DNA from: Novimethylophilus kurashikiensis
GTDB lineage: Bacteria; Pseudomonadota; Gammaproteobacteria; Burkholderiales; Methylophilaceae
Assembly: GCF_003112435.1 (NCBI RefSeq)
Contig: NZ_BDOQ01000019.1
Location: 205,744 to 269,743 of the forward strand
Length of the DNA: 64,000 nucleotides
Direction of reading: 5' to 3'
Under the pieces are notes generated by a model that worked only from the letters and a program-made list of their open reading frames with translations, had not been told where the DNA came from and did not search any database. Every line of letters starts with the position of its first letter. Within the stretch, counting starts at the first letter, position 1. This document shows, piece after piece, positions 29,357 to 38,568 of this stretch. A program made the position numbers and the translations under genes.

Positions 29357-29608
29357 TTACGAGCGACCAAGAATCTGCTTGGAATTTTCAAATCTTAAAA
29401 AAATTTGAGACAAGGTTAATCCCAATGCTTCTGAAATATTTAGTAATGCACTTAATGTAGCGCTGGCTACGCCCCTTTCCATTTTCGAGATGTAGGTTCG
29501 GTCAAGCCCAGAATCAAGCGCAAGAGTTTCTTGGGTTTTGCCAGCTTCTTCTCGCAAATCTCTCAACACTTTTCCAAATAGCTTTAATTCTTCAGCCTTT
29601 TTATCCAT
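29357..29608 (-). CDS. XRE-family helix-turn-helix regulator
   Basis: The 83-residue protein is almost entirely a lambda-repressor/XRE domain. LFGKVLRDLREEAGKTQETLA is followed by the turn GLDRTYISKMERGVASATLSALLNISEALGL. It faces the TIR gene (convergent) and is divergent from the recombinase at 29848. The 240-bp spacer holds AACCGTT and AACGGTT as separated inverted half-sites, and GTAGAC twice, which could be its operators (inference). Confidence 0.85.
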   Translation of the reverse strand: MDKKAEELKLFGKVLRDLREEAGKTQETLALDSGLDRTYISKMERGVASATLSALLNISEALGLTLSQIFLRFENSKQILGRS

Positions 29609-29847
29609 GTGCTGAGCATGAATAAAACAGCAATTTTCGTCTTCGGCTTATAGGCAACATTTGTAGACAATAAGCTACACTGGTAGACTAAAGTCATCGT
29701 TTTAAAAACCTAACTTTTCTATAAAAAAGCATGGTTTCGTGCCAAGCCACTGTTTCATAAATGTTTGATTAGTCGGCAAGAATTCCTAGTCTTTAATAAC
29801 CGTTCTTTTTAGAATAACTGCATGATAAATAACGGTTTTATGACTAG

Positions 29848-30417
29848 ATGGCACAGGCTAAATCACTAACTGATCAAGAACTCAAAATCGTATTGGCAAT
29901 GGTTGCTCAAGGACGACACGCCGCAAGAAATCGCATGAAGATTTTGCTCAGCCATCTCGGCGGGATGCGTGTTGGAGAAATCGCGGCGGTCAAAATCGGC
30001 GACGTGCTGAATCCCAACGGGTCCATTGTTGATGAAATCCGACTTGCTGCAGAGCAGACCAAAGGATCGAAACCTCGTACGGTCTACGTCAGCGAGCGTC
30101 TGAAGAAAGAAATTGCGCAGTACCTGAAACACCTCAAGCACCTTGATCCAGAGAAACCTCTGATCTATTCACAAAAGGGGCGGGATGGCTTCACAGCCAA
30201 CAGCCTCGGTCAGCAATTCAAAACGATTTACCGCAAAGCTGGAATTCAAGGCGCCACTAGCCATAGTGGCCGGAGGACTTTCATCACTAACTTAGCAAAT
30301 AAAGGGATAGGTGTTCGAGTGCTTCAGGCACTAGCGGGTCACGCCAGTATCGCGACCACGCAAATCTACATCGACGTGAACGATGAAATGAAACGTGCAG
30401 CAGTGAATTTACTTTAA
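29848..30417 (+). CDS. Tyrosine recombinase, catalytic domain only
   Basis: The 189-residue protein keeps the catalytic residues of tyrosine recombinases: R in GGMRVGEIAAV, K in QTKGSKPRTVYVS, HSGRR (HxxR), GHASIATT (His) and the nucleophile Tyr in QIYIDV. It lacks the usual N-terminal SAM-like core-binding domain. Solo catalytic-domain integrases occur in conjugative elements and phage-like islands. It lacks the extra alpha-I2 patch of integron IntI proteins as far as can be read, so it is not taken as the integron integrase. It precedes the zinc-ribbon gene by 15 bp. Confidence 0.85.
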   Translation: MAQAKSLTDQELKIVLAMVAQGRHAARNRMKILLSHLGGMRVGEIAAVKIGDVLNPNGSIVDEIRLAAEQTKGSKPRTVYVSERLKKEIAQYLKHLKHLDPEKPLIYSQKGRDGFTANSLGQQFKTIYRKAGIQGATSHSGRRTFITNLANKGIGVRVLQALAGHASIATTQIYIDVNDEMKRAAVNLL

Positions 30418-30432
30418 CAAGGGGGAACAAGA

Positions 30433-31617
30433 ATGAGTACTGCATTTTGTAGAGCATGCGGCAAGGAAATAGAAGTGTCTGTTGCATTTTGTATCCATTG
30501 CGGAGCAGCACAGCAAGGGGATGTGGGAGCGTCAAAAGGCGGATTGCCACCTGGAGTATCCGGCTGGTCATGGGGCGCATTTCTGCTCAATTGGATTTGG
30601 GCCATCGGGAATAGAGTCTGGATTGGTTTGCTCGCGCTGATCCCTGGAGTGAATTTCATCGTTGCATTGATCTTGGGATTCAAAGGCCGCGAGTGGGCAT
30701 GGGAGGCGAACCGCTGGGATAGTGTTGAGCATTTCAATCGCGTGCAGAAAAAATGGTCGTTCTGGAGTGTGATGGTCTTCGTGATCGGGTTCATGTTTGG
30801 GCTTGTGATTGCAGTAGTCATTCCCGCCTATCATGACTATCAAAAGCGAGCAGCAGAGGTTGCTGCAGAACAACAAGGCAATCAAGTTGAAACAAGTATG
30901 CAGCCGGTTGCAAATCAGGATACAGGCAGTAAGGCGTTCAAATGTGAAGATCACAAGGACTTGTTGACCTCTGCTGATCCAACAATTCGCTTAGTCGATA
31001 AGGTGGGGGATATTCCGGCAGATTTGAGGCAGGCACTGGGCCCAGATATTGAAAAGTCACAGCTTTTGCCGCAGAAGATACCGGGGCAGTATCTAGCTAT
31101 TTGTAAGGCGACCGCTTATTACTACGATAATCAAGATCGTGACGTGTTTTACACCGTATCCCAGGTCAACAATGGGACAGAGTTGTTCGTGACGATCCAA
31201 GACATCGGTTGGTTGAAGAACGATTTGAAGTTTAAGAAGACAATTACTGATATCGTCGAGCAGCAAAAGAAAGAAAAGCAAGAGCAGGAGAGGCAGCAAG
31301 CCGATTCGTCAAAACAAGAGGGTGCTTCACAAACGGCTCAATCCGGGCAGCAACAAGCTGAACCCGATAGCCCGAGCTTCGATTGTGCAAAGGCCAGCAA
31401 TAATGTCGAGCGCATGATTTGTGGCGATAAGGAATTACAGCGTTTGGACCGAAGCATGTATAGGGATTACAAGGATATGAGCAATCGTGTCGATCCTGAA
31501 CAGCTCAAGAAAGAGCAAAACGCTTGGCTGAAGGAACGAAACGCATGTCAGACCCGAGAGTGTGTAAAGCAAGCCTTTGTGAATCGAATAACGCAGTTTG
31601 CGGCAGAAAGCGAATAG
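30433..31617 (+). CDS. Zinc-ribbon membrane protein with C-terminal LprI-like domain
   Basis: The 394-residue protein has a double-CxxC zinc ribbon (FCRACG and FCIHCG, residues 5-25), two or three hydrophobic segments (about 50-140), a middle soluble part and a charged linker rich in Gln, Lys and Glu (about 275-320). The C-terminal LprI/DUF1311-type domain has FDCAKASNNVERMICGDKEL and AWLKERNACQTRECVKQAF, with four Cys. LprI domains are linked to lysozyme-inhibitor-like envelope proteins. It is probably an inner-membrane protein with an exported C-terminus. It is followed by a strong terminator and has no obvious link to the recombinase. Confidence 0.75.
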   Translation: MSTAFCRACGKEIEVSVAFCIHCGAAQQGDVGASKGGLPPGVSGWSWGAFLLNWIWAIGNRVWIGLLALIPGVNFIVALILGFKGREWAWEANRWDSVEHFNRVQKKWSFWSVMVFVIGFMFGLVIAVVIPAYHDYQKRAAEVAAEQQGNQVETSMQPVANQDTGSKAFKCEDHKDLLTSADPTIRLVDKVGDIPADLRQALGPDIEKSQLLPQKIPGQYLAICKATAYYYDNQDRDVFYTVSQVNNGTELFVTIQDIGWLKNDLKFKKTITDIVEQQKKEKQEQERQQADSSKQEGASQTAQSGQQQAEPDSPSFDCAKASNNVERMICGDKELQRLDRSMYRDYKDMSNRVDPEQLKKEQNAWLKERNACQTRECVKQAFVNRITQFAAESE

Positions 31618-31654
31618 CAGTCACAGGCTAACATCAGCTAATTATCTCAAGCAG

Positions 31655-31693
31655 AAAACGGATCGGAGACCTTCAAAAGCTCCGATCCGTTTT
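31655..31693 (+). terminator. Strong rho-independent terminator after the zinc-ribbon gene
   Basis: Perfect 14-bp arms AAAACGGATCGGAG and CTCCGATCCGTTTT around an 11-base loop. The A/T ends make it bidirectional. Confidence 0.93.
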
Positions 31694-31699
31694 GCATTC

Positions 31700-32072
31700 A
31701 AATGACAGCTAGTGACTGTCAAAAAAAATCCCCCAAGAGTGGAACCCTTTGGGGGAGCGGAGCAAAAAATCTCCCAGTTGCAGCGCTTCGCTGCGCGGAT
31801 AACACCCCGTTGGGGTGAAGAAATGCAAAACCGGTGGACGCAATTCAAGCGTAACGAATAGCGGTGGGTAGAAATAAAGGGGGGGTGACTAAAGGACGTG
31901 GGGCATAGATTGCACCTCTTATTGTTATTTTTAAGCGATCTTAATCTCGCTGAATAGATACCGCAACACCTCTTACCCATCCACAATTTACGTGGATTAT
32001 TCTGTGGGCAACTAACTTAACTCAATAGCTAGTATAGAGAAATACAATTGAACAAGAAATATTGACGTTAGA
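31700..32072. other. Non-coding stretch with tandem hairpins
   Basis: No convincing gene. An A8 run is followed by TCCCCCAA (31729-31736) and TTGGGGGA (31749-31756), a second hairpin that could terminate minus-strand transcription from the 32073 gene. A short GCGC-rich palindrome lies near 31783. The rest is AT-rich. Confidence 0.6.
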
Positions 32073-33050
32073 TTAGACATCGGGGGAGTACGCGATCAAT
32101 TCGAGTTTCCGAATAAATTCTTTCTTGTCGATTGCCTGATCGATGCTACCTTGAAACTCATACCACCCAGCAACGTCAGCCCCAGAAGATGCCAGATGGG
32201 AGCCGAATGACATAGCCAAAGCCGCTGCAGGTTGGTGCAGCATTCGGAGAAAGGTGGCTGCCCAATTCAATCTACCCGCATATAAGTTAGATACTTCTTC
32301 GGTATTGATCGCTTCGAGTGCAGCGATAGCGATGGACTTTTCGTTGATTAAGATCATCTGGTTACTATTTTGAGCGGCGTCAATCAGAGCCTGCCCATAC
32401 TTTCGAACAGCCTTATCCGGCTTTGCGTCCATAAGATGATCTAAGGACTTTGGAGCCAGCGCTAGACCAGTTACGGCCCTGTAGGTATCTACAAACTTAA
32501 CTTCTGAGTTAGGAGAGAATAGCGGATGCAAAGATGGTGCTTGGATTTGAACAAGCGTCGAAATAAGTGCCCTCCGACCAGGAGAGCATAGAATAGGAAT
32601 TCGCTTTCTTGCAGAAAGACTTGCTTCGTAAAGCGCATATTCGATTACTTGGTCCCAGTTCTCCTTCGGGATACGCAGCCTACCTCCGAGCAATGTTGCA
32701 ACACTCGACTGTTTGGTAAGAAATTGAATGTACTGATGGTGTGCTTGATAGTCCTTTGGATGAAAGTCGTCCCAATCGGCATGTAGGCCGAGTTCCGCTA
32801 TATGCTTCTTGTCGTGGGGACTGGTTCTCGATCTCGGCATATGATTGTCTGCCGGAGCCAGCCAGACGTTGTCGTATAGCATCAAGAAACAGAGTGCTAG
32901 ATCGCGATGCTGGTAATCATCTGCCCCATATAGGGTATTGTAGTAAGGATGACCCATAGGCCCGTCACGCCGGTGATCAGACAATTGGTTGCTGAAGTAT
33001 CGATATAAGGCGCCTGAGTAAGGGTGAGACAGAATGATTGCATTTGGCAC
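32073..33050 (-). CDS. Hypothetical island protein, 325 aa
   Basis: No family recognised. The protein is soluble, without signal peptide or membrane helices, rich in His and Tyr in the first third (SHPYSGALYRYF, HPYYNTLYGADDYQHRD). The C-terminal half (about 170-325) is helical with an Ala-rich stretch. It lies 95 bp from the Ymh-family gene on the same strand, so the two could form one unit. Composition is lower in GC than core genes. An effector or sensor role in defence is possible by neighbourhood only. Confidence 0.6.
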   Translation of the reverse strand: MPNAIILSHPYSGALYRYFSNQLSDHRRDGPMGHPYYNTLYGADDYQHRDLALCFLMLYDNVWLAPADNHMPRSRTSPHDKKHIAELGLHADWDDFHPKDYQAHHQYIQFLTKQSSVATLLGGRLRIPKENWDQVIEYALYEASLSARKRIPILCSPGRRALISTLVQIQAPSLHPLFSPNSEVKFVDTYRAVTGLALAPKSLDHLMDAKPDKAVRKYGQALIDAAQNSNQMILINEKSIAIAALEAINTEEVSNLYAGRLNWAATFLRMLHQPAAALAMSFGSHLASSGADVAGWYEFQGSIDQAIDKKEFIRKLELIAYSPDV

Positions 33051-33145
33051 TGTATGGACCTCAAGATGGCAGACTTAAAGCTAACTAGTCTAGATTGCTT
33101 TTTAATCAGCTCCTCATAAAATATGTAGATGTTGCGCATACATGA

Positions 33146-33946
33146 TCATGGCCGTGTCCGCTGATCTATCTTTCGATGGACCAACGACACAAGAGTCAAG
33201 ATGTCCAATGCATCTTGCTCATTCATAGCCCAGTCTACCTTCGGATTATGCGCAAGCGGATTACGAACCGTCCCGAAGATCCCAATGAGTAGATTCAAGA
33301 ACCCCGATTGCTCGCTCTTTTCGCTATCGTTCTTAAGGTCGTTGATTGCGATAATTGGATTAGGGCCACCGAAGGCTGCCTGTACCAGAGTGGCGCCATC
33401 TCCAGGGTGATTTGTAAGTGAGCGAAGCTTCGCTGCTATGCTTTTAGTTGCCTCGAATACAGCATGAAAGTAATTTTCTTGTAGCCATTCAGCTTTGCAG
33501 TAGAGCAATACGTCAGGATGTACGCCTCGATTTTCGAGTAGGTATTGAAGACGATTCGCTCGGGCTACGGCCTCATCTAGGTTTGACGCGGGCTTAACCC
33601 ATCTAACCTTTCCATGGTCTCCCACGGACATACCTGAGAAGGCAAGAATAGCGTTCAGGCGAACCTTCCATCGATTGAATTTAGCAGAATCCGCGGTGAA
33701 CTGAACCGGGTCCATCACTCGATTGACGAAAACGACAACGTGATTACCGAAATTCCGATTGTTCTGGTACATCGCAAACGCGTTGAACAGTCGCTTCCAT
33801 TTGGTTGCAGTTGGATCAACGTTTGGAATTTTGCATTGATTTAGCAGAAAGTCGATCTGTGTACCCGTTAGACCGTCGTCAGTATCACCGAGCGCCTTGG
33901 CCAATGCGGTGAGTTGTTGAGCATTGAACGGCGGAACGTGTTCCAT
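33146..33946 (-). CDS. TIGR02391 (Ymh) family protein with HEPN-like C-terminus
   Basis: The 266-residue protein ends in the recognisable Ymh block: NYFHAVFEATKSIAAKLRSLT, DGATLVQAAFGG, then FLNLLIGIFGTVRNPLAHNPK. RNPLAH matches the R-N-x-x-x-H catalytic pattern of HEPN ribonucleases, and the Ymh family is widespread in mobile and defence islands. The N-terminal third (NAQQLTALAKALGDTDDGLTGTQIDFLL) looks like an added helical EAD-type adaptor domain. It is probably an abortive-infection type effector (inference). It could pair with the 325-aa protein downstream. Confidence 0.75.
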   Translation of the reverse strand: MEHVPPFNAQQLTALAKALGDTDDGLTGTQIDFLLNQCKIPNVDPTATKWKRLFNAFAMYQNNRNFGNHVVVFVNRVMDPVQFTADSAKFNRWKVRLNAILAFSGMSVGDHGKVRWVKPASNLDEAVARANRLQYLLENRGVHPDVLLYCKAEWLQENYFHAVFEATKSIAAKLRSLTNHPGDGATLVQAAFGGPNPIIAINDLKNDSEKSEQSGFLNLLIGIFGTVRNPLAHNPKVDWAMNEQDALDILTLVSLVHRKIDQRTRP

Positions 33947-34262
33947 ATTTGATTTAGAACGTGGCGAAGACGGAAATCGTCAGAGTTTTAAGGGGGACGA
34001 GAAGCTAAGCCTGGAGCAAGCAACCAAGCTGAGCTTGTCGACGGACAGCTGGAATATTATGTTAGATTTCGGTGCCATCTTCGCAGGTAATCTACAGCTT
34101 CCTCTCGGATTGCTTCTTTGCAAAGGGCTCTACCCGTCGGAATACGGAAAGCAATATTTTTAACCTCATAATTGAGGTTTCCATGCTGCATCCTTCTCGA
34201 AACAACTTTATGTACATATCAGATAGTTATTATCAAGCTGAACTTCAGGGAATGTAGGCGAG
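33947..34262. other. 316-bp spacer between two minus-strand genes
   Basis: Short open frames exist on the plus strand but have no recognisable product, no good ribosome site and overlap the start of the Ymh-family gene. Nothing else is seen. It probably holds the promoter of the 33946 gene. Confidence 0.4.
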
Positions 34263-35279
34263 CTATGAGCGTATTAGCTCATCTAGATCGGGGTCAAACT
34301 CATTGAAATCTTCAAAATACAACATTTCTGGATATGCGGTTTCATTTTCATACTCATCAAAGAAGTATCTGCTGTACCAATCATCCATTAAAAAAGTGTG
34401 AGGTCTGGCCTCAAGGTGTGCAAAAAGGAACGGAAACCGATGTGCAAAATAATGAGCCTGCAATTCCATCACCAACTCGTATGCAGCAATAATGCTATCT
34501 CTATAGTCACCTAACGTACTGCGAAATAAATCCTGTAGCACTTTGTAGTAGAGCGTCAATGATGGGGGGAGGTTTGTAGATGCCTGATAAGAAATATTCT
34601 GCTCATACCAATATGACAGCAACTTTGGCTTCTTGCCTAGTAAATATTTCGACAACAGCCAGTGATATTCATAATGCTGGTTAACGAGATATTGAATAGT
34701 TGTACTGCATGGCAGATTGCCTTGACTCCGTTTGCAAATTAAAACTAGTGGTCCAAGCGTATTAAAGAGCATCAGAGATTTTTCAATCGCATTTTCTATT
34801 TCCGGCCAACGCTTCTCACGGGTATAGGAGATTGAAAATGCCATTAGCCCATTATCAGAGAAATCATCTTCGTTAGTAAGCTGGATTGAAACAGTCTTTG
34901 AGCTGCTTCCGAATCTGCCTTGGCGATTCTGACTTTTGATATTTGCCCAATAGCACTTTCTTGTTGTAAGACAAACTGCACAGAGAAATACAGGTACGGG
35001 CAGTGATAGCCAGTAGTTCAGAGTTTCACGTTTTATACCGCTGAATGTAGCTCTACCGTTAACAAACTTCAGTGCTTTCTTGCCTTTAAGTTGCAGAGCA
35101 GCCATATCACCTGATAGTAATTGCTCCCTCCCTACGATTTCAATATAGAGATCGATTCCGTAGTCGCGCTCACTTACTTCTCGGATTACCCATTGTCGAG
35201 GTAGCACCTGCCTCAGTGCCGTGAATGAGTCGCTCTCTATAATGTGTTGATCAGATCGTTTTGGCAGTTGCATAGGCAT
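34263..35279 (-). CDS. DUF4365-type PD-(D/E)XK-like protein
   Basis: The 338-residue protein starts with a typical DUF4365 domain: DSFTALRQVLPRQWVIREVSERDYGIDLYIEI, where the Asp of DYGID is the first catalytic position, then AALQLKGKKALKF (Q-x-K), and YWLSLPVPVFLCAV. DUF4365 is a predicted nuclease domain found in defence islands. The C-terminal half (about 160-338) is unrecognised and rich in Tyr, Phe and Leu. It stands alone, with AT-rich spacers on both sides. Three possible starts (TTG 35282, ATG 35279, ATG 35273) are close together; 35279 is chosen. Confidence 0.75.
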   Translation of the reverse strand: MPMQLPKRSDQHIIESDSFTALRQVLPRQWVIREVSERDYGIDLYIEIVGREQLLSGDMAALQLKGKKALKFVNGRATFSGIKRETLNYWLSLPVPVFLCAVCLTTRKCYWANIKSQNRQGRFGSSSKTVSIQLTNEDDFSDNGLMAFSISYTREKRWPEIENAIEKSLMLFNTLGPLVLICKRSQGNLPCSTTIQYLVNQHYEYHWLLSKYLLGKKPKLLSYWYEQNISYQASTNLPPSLTLYYKVLQDLFRSTLGDYRDSIIAAYELVMELQAHYFAHRFPFLFAHLEARPHTFLMDDWYSRYFFDEYENETAYPEMLYFEDFNEFDPDLDELIRS

Positions 35280-35537
35280 CAAGGTCTTGTGTATGGCAAC
35301 AATATTTGAATTATCTGAGCAATTTAGAAGGCATGTCTATTTGAGAAACGTCATCAATTTTGAAAAAACTAGGCTAACTCGATATGGGCCGATATCTTGT
35401 CATTATGTTGGCTGCTGTATCTTGTATGTTAGCTAATTCTTTTTATATTTCTTAAGTGGCGATATATTCTTTCTTTTATGCGTGACAAGTCAATGCCATG
35501 CGCTAGAAAACGTTAAGTCCATAAACTTTACTTGCAT

Positions 35538-35966
35538 ATGCATCTACTTTCTGGAAAAAGAACTACGAATGCTGCAGCTAACAGTTATCTAGCAGCCAGC
35601 AATTTACTCAACCTCGCTCGTGAGCAGGACGAAGGCAGTTTTTATTGGGCAATGGCATCAGTTGTTTTCTCGGCATTTACCTATGAGGCGTTTTTAAACG
35701 TGATAGGTGAGGAAGTGTTAGGACGAGAGCGATGGGTGACAATTGACAGAGCAGGATGGATGCGAAAGCACTCTACGATATTTGCAGCTTTGTCGCTGCA
35801 ATCCAATCTTTCATGCCCTCCAGAATCTACTTTGATCGAATTATTTGATTTCCGAAATCTCGCGAAATTTCATCCCCATTGCTCACCCAATTGCATCCCG
35901 GAATGTGCAGCAGTTGCATCGTGCGTTAACCAGCAATTTCAAACCCGCTATCCGGTCATTGCGTGA
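35538..35966 (+). pseudogene. HEPN-like gene cut by the IS21 element
   Basis: The first about 105 residues read as a helical HEPN-like protein: TNAAANSYLAASNLLNLA, FTYEAFLNVIGEEVLG and finally LIELFDFRN. In this kind of protein, RN should be followed by SLAH (R-x4-6-H). Here it runs instead into LAKFHPHCSP, which is encoded by the end of the IS, so the catalytic His and the rest of the protein are lost near 35857. The frame stops at 35966 inside IS DNA. The missing 3' part is not found on the other side of the IS, so a deletion or rearrangement went with the insertion. Confidence 0.6.
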
Positions 35967-36077
35967 CACTGTCCTGCGGTTGCAACTCGATGCGCACCAA
36001 TTGCATGAGTGCGCACCCAATTACATGTTTTGAGCAGCGGCAGGGATTCTGATGAGTGAATTACGCCGCAGCCCTGG

Positions 36078-36821
36078 CTACTCCTTCGTCCTACCTTTGC
36101 GCATCGAGTCCCCCTTCAAATGGATGAGATGCGCGGCATGCACCATGCGATCCAGAATGGCATCGGCAATGGTCGGATCGCCCAGGAACGCATGCCAGTG
36201 GTCGATAGGATACTGACTCGTGATGACCAGTGCTCCAGAACGCAGCCGGTCGCGCTCATCCACGACATCTAGCAACGTTCTGGCCACTACGCCGTCAAAT
36301 GGCATCAGCCCCAGATCGTCTATGATCAGGACGGTGGCCTTGATCAACCGACCTTTCAGTTGCGGTAACGACCCATTCGCCACAACGGTGGCAATCTCTT
36401 CCGATATCTGGCTGGATGAGCGGTAGATCACCGACAAACCAAGCCGACATGCCTGCACCCCCAGTGCGCAGGCAACCCAACTCTTACCGGTTCCGGTTGC
36501 ACCGGTAAATACGATATGTCTCGGCTGTCGCACCCAGTCGCATGTCGCCAGAACAGCAAACAGCGATTTCTCCAGTCCGCGCGACTCCCGGAAATCCACA
36601 TCCTCCAGGCAGGCCGAGGGGTAACGCAACTTCGCTGACTTGAGCAGCCGGTTCCAGCGGCGGCTATCGCGCGAAGACACTTCACTGTCGACGAGGATAC
36701 TGACCTGCTCGTCAAACGATAGTCCGCGAAATGCAGGCTGCCCAAGGTTGGCCTGCAAGGCTTCAGCCATGCCTAGCAGTTTCAGCTCTTTCAGTTTCGA
36801 GATGGTCTGTTGCATCATCAT
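36078..36821 (-). CDS. istB: IS21 helper ATPase IstB
   Basis: The 247-residue AAA+ protein of DnaC/IstB type has Walker A TGATGTGKSW, Walker B VLIIDDLGLMPFD, and an N-terminal helical domain (LKELKLLGMAEAL). IstB assembles on target DNA and activates IstA. ATG 36821 is chosen because it overlaps the istA stop as ATGA, the usual coupling in IS21 elements. The upstream in-frame extension lies inside istA in another frame. Confidence 0.93.
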   Translation of the reverse strand: MMMQQTISKLKELKLLGMAEALQANLGQPAFRGLSFDEQVSILVDSEVSSRDSRRWNRLLKSAKLRYPSACLEDVDFRESRGLEKSLFAVLATCDWVRQPRHIVFTGATGTGKSWVACALGVQACRLGLSVIYRSSSQISEEIATVVANGSLPQLKGRLIKATVLIIDDLGLMPFDGVVARTLLDVVDERDRLRSGALVITSQYPIDHWHAFLGDPTIADAILDRMVHAAHLIHLKGDSMRKGRTKE

Positions 36822-38374
36822 TCTTCTTCTCCAGTTGTTTGCTTGTAGTAATCGCTGCCGCGCACGTTGACGTGACTGGCTGGCGGTTCGGCTTTTGCAT
36901 TGAGCGACGGTCGCTTGTCCGCCTTGCTGCGGAAGATGGATAAGATGCTGGAATGGGACATCGAGTGGATGCGTGCTGCGTACTCGCACACTTCCTCCAA
37001 CCTGTCCGCTCCGTATTGGCGACCGAGCTTCTGGATCGCGCATGCGGCACGGATGCCGTTTGCCAGATGGCGGTTCTGCAGTAGGTGGTGCTGGAACACC
37101 CTCTCCGTGGCCGGACCAACCGCCGCCGCCCATTGCAACAACTGGTCTGGACTACCCTCGGCATACTGCAAGTGATTCGGCGACAAGTGTGCAGGGTTGG
37201 TTGTGTAGCCGCCTGCCATGTTGGATAACATGTGTGTTGCCACCCGCATGCCGTTGTGGATGATCTCGATGGTTTTCGCGCCAGCGCGGATATCGACGAA
37301 GGCATGAGCGATGGCATACGGCACGGAGTAGTAGTGGCCTTCATGCAAGACATGATAGTTGTCCCCGACGCGCACCTTGAGCCGCCATGCAGCATACTCG
37401 TAGGCGGTGTCCGGCAAGATCTTCAATGCCGGTTTGTCCAGAATCTCGAACCGCTCGCGCCGAGACAACTTGTAAGCTTTCATCTCCTTGTTGTTGAAGA
37501 TCGCCAAGAGACGCTGGATTTCCGCGTTGGCCTCCTCCAGTGAATGGAACTGCCGGTGGCGTAGCGCTGCCAATATCCAGCGCTGGATAATCAGTACCGC
37601 TACTTCGGCAGATCCCTTGTCGTTCGGCTTGCGCACACGGGCAGGCACAATGGCCGTATCGTAGTATTCGGCGAACTCGGCATAGGTCGGATTGATGTGG
37701 GGGCCTTCACGGGTGACTTTCGTCACTGCAGACTTGAGGTTGTCCGGGGTGATGATACGCGGCACGCCGCCGAAGAACTCCAGCATCTTCACGTTGCAGA
37801 GTATCCAATCGGCGATGGTCTGCGACCAGACCGCCAGGCAGAACGAATAGCTCGACGCACCCAGTGCCGCCACGAACACCTCGGCATAGCGCACGGGGTT
37901 GCCTCCCCTATCATAGATGGGTAGCTTGCGGCCCGCGAAATCGACAAAGGATCGCTCGCCGGGATGGTGAACCTTGCGCATGCTGACGCGTTGTTTTTTC
38001 AGCCACTGTTTGTAGAGGCGCGTCGCCTGCGGATAGGAGATGCCATCCGGATGCTCCGCATGCCACTCCTCCCACAGCAGGTGCAACGTGACATCCTTGT
38101 CGCGCTCTATTTCCATGTGCCAGAGCAGACAGTCCGGACGTGGGCGGTTGGATTCTGCCGATTTCGGTTTCTTAATGAATGCACCCAGGAACGCATTGTC
38201 ATCGAGTACCTTGAGTTGTTCCCAGGTCATGCCCAAGGTCGGCAGTTGCGACGCGATCATGTTGATGGTGCCGGAGGATACCCCCAGCAAGGTGGATATC
38301 CGGCGATTGGATAGCTCGCCGCCCATGCACAACAGACGCACGATCTCCCGGCGTTTGAATATTGGTATTGCCAT
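36818..38374 (-). CDS. istA: IS21 transposase IstA
   Basis: The 518-residue protein has an N-terminal helix-turn-helix (IVRLLCMGGELSNRRISTLLGVSSGTI), an rve integrase core from about residue 135 (GERSFVDFAGRKLPIYD with the first catalytic Asp, then FFGGVPRIITPDNLKSAV with the second), and a C-terminal beta-barrel domain with YHVLHEGHYYSVP. It appears intact. It overlaps istB by 4 bp. Confidence 0.93.
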   Translation of the reverse strand: MAIPIFKRREIVRLLCMGGELSNRRISTLLGVSSGTINMIASQLPTLGMTWEQLKVLDDNAFLGAFIKKPKSAESNRPRPDCLLWHMEIERDKDVTLHLLWEEWHAEHPDGISYPQATRLYKQWLKKQRVSMRKVHHPGERSFVDFAGRKLPIYDRGGNPVRYAEVFVAALGASSYSFCLAVWSQTIADWILCNVKMLEFFGGVPRIITPDNLKSAVTKVTREGPHINPTYAEFAEYYDTAIVPARVRKPNDKGSAEVAVLIIQRWILAALRHRQFHSLEEANAEIQRLLAIFNNKEMKAYKLSRRERFEILDKPALKILPDTAYEYAAWRLKVRVGDNYHVLHEGHYYSVPYAIAHAFVDIRAGAKTIEIIHNGMRVATHMLSNMAGGYTTNPAHLSPNHLQYAEGSPDQLLQWAAAVGPATERVFQHHLLQNRHLANGIRAACAIQKLGRQYGADRLEEVCEYAARIHSMSHSSILSIFRSKADKRPSLNAKAEPPASHVNVRGSDYYKQTTGEEE

Positions 38375-38538
38375 ATAAGCTCCTGTAGCAGCCGCCTGCC
38401 AGTGATGCAGGCAGCCTCACGATTGATATACGCGGTTGATCCCCGACAGAGGGGTAAAGCGTGGCCTCGGCCTTGACAGCCGATACAGGAGCGCAGACAA
38501 TTCAAGCATCAAGGGTGCTACTCCTGATGCAGTGCCAG

Positions 38539-38568
38539 AAGGCTTGGGTCCCGCAACCCAAGCCTTTT
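38539..38568 (+). terminator. Orphan terminator-like hairpin at the right end of the IS21 region
   Basis: AAGGCTTGGGT and ACCCAAGCCTT form a perfect 11-bp stem with a 6-base loop and a TTTT tail on the plus strand. No plus-strand gene ends before it, so it may stop transcription coming into the IS or be left from the host locus. Confidence 0.6.

Noticed and set aside
29848..30417. Tyrosine recombinase as the missing integron integrase
   Set aside because: It is too short, lies far from the array and no IntI-specific insertion was recognisable between the second and third catalytic boxes.
30790..30850. A second pilin gene
   Set aside because: The VVIPAYHDYQKRA stretch looks like the end of a pilin helix, but there is no prepilin peptide or Glu5, and it lies in the middle of the zinc-ribbon/LprI protein.
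33924..34163. 79-codon plus-strand frame
   Set aside because: It overlaps the start of the Ymh-family gene on the other strand, has no ribosome site and no recognisable content.
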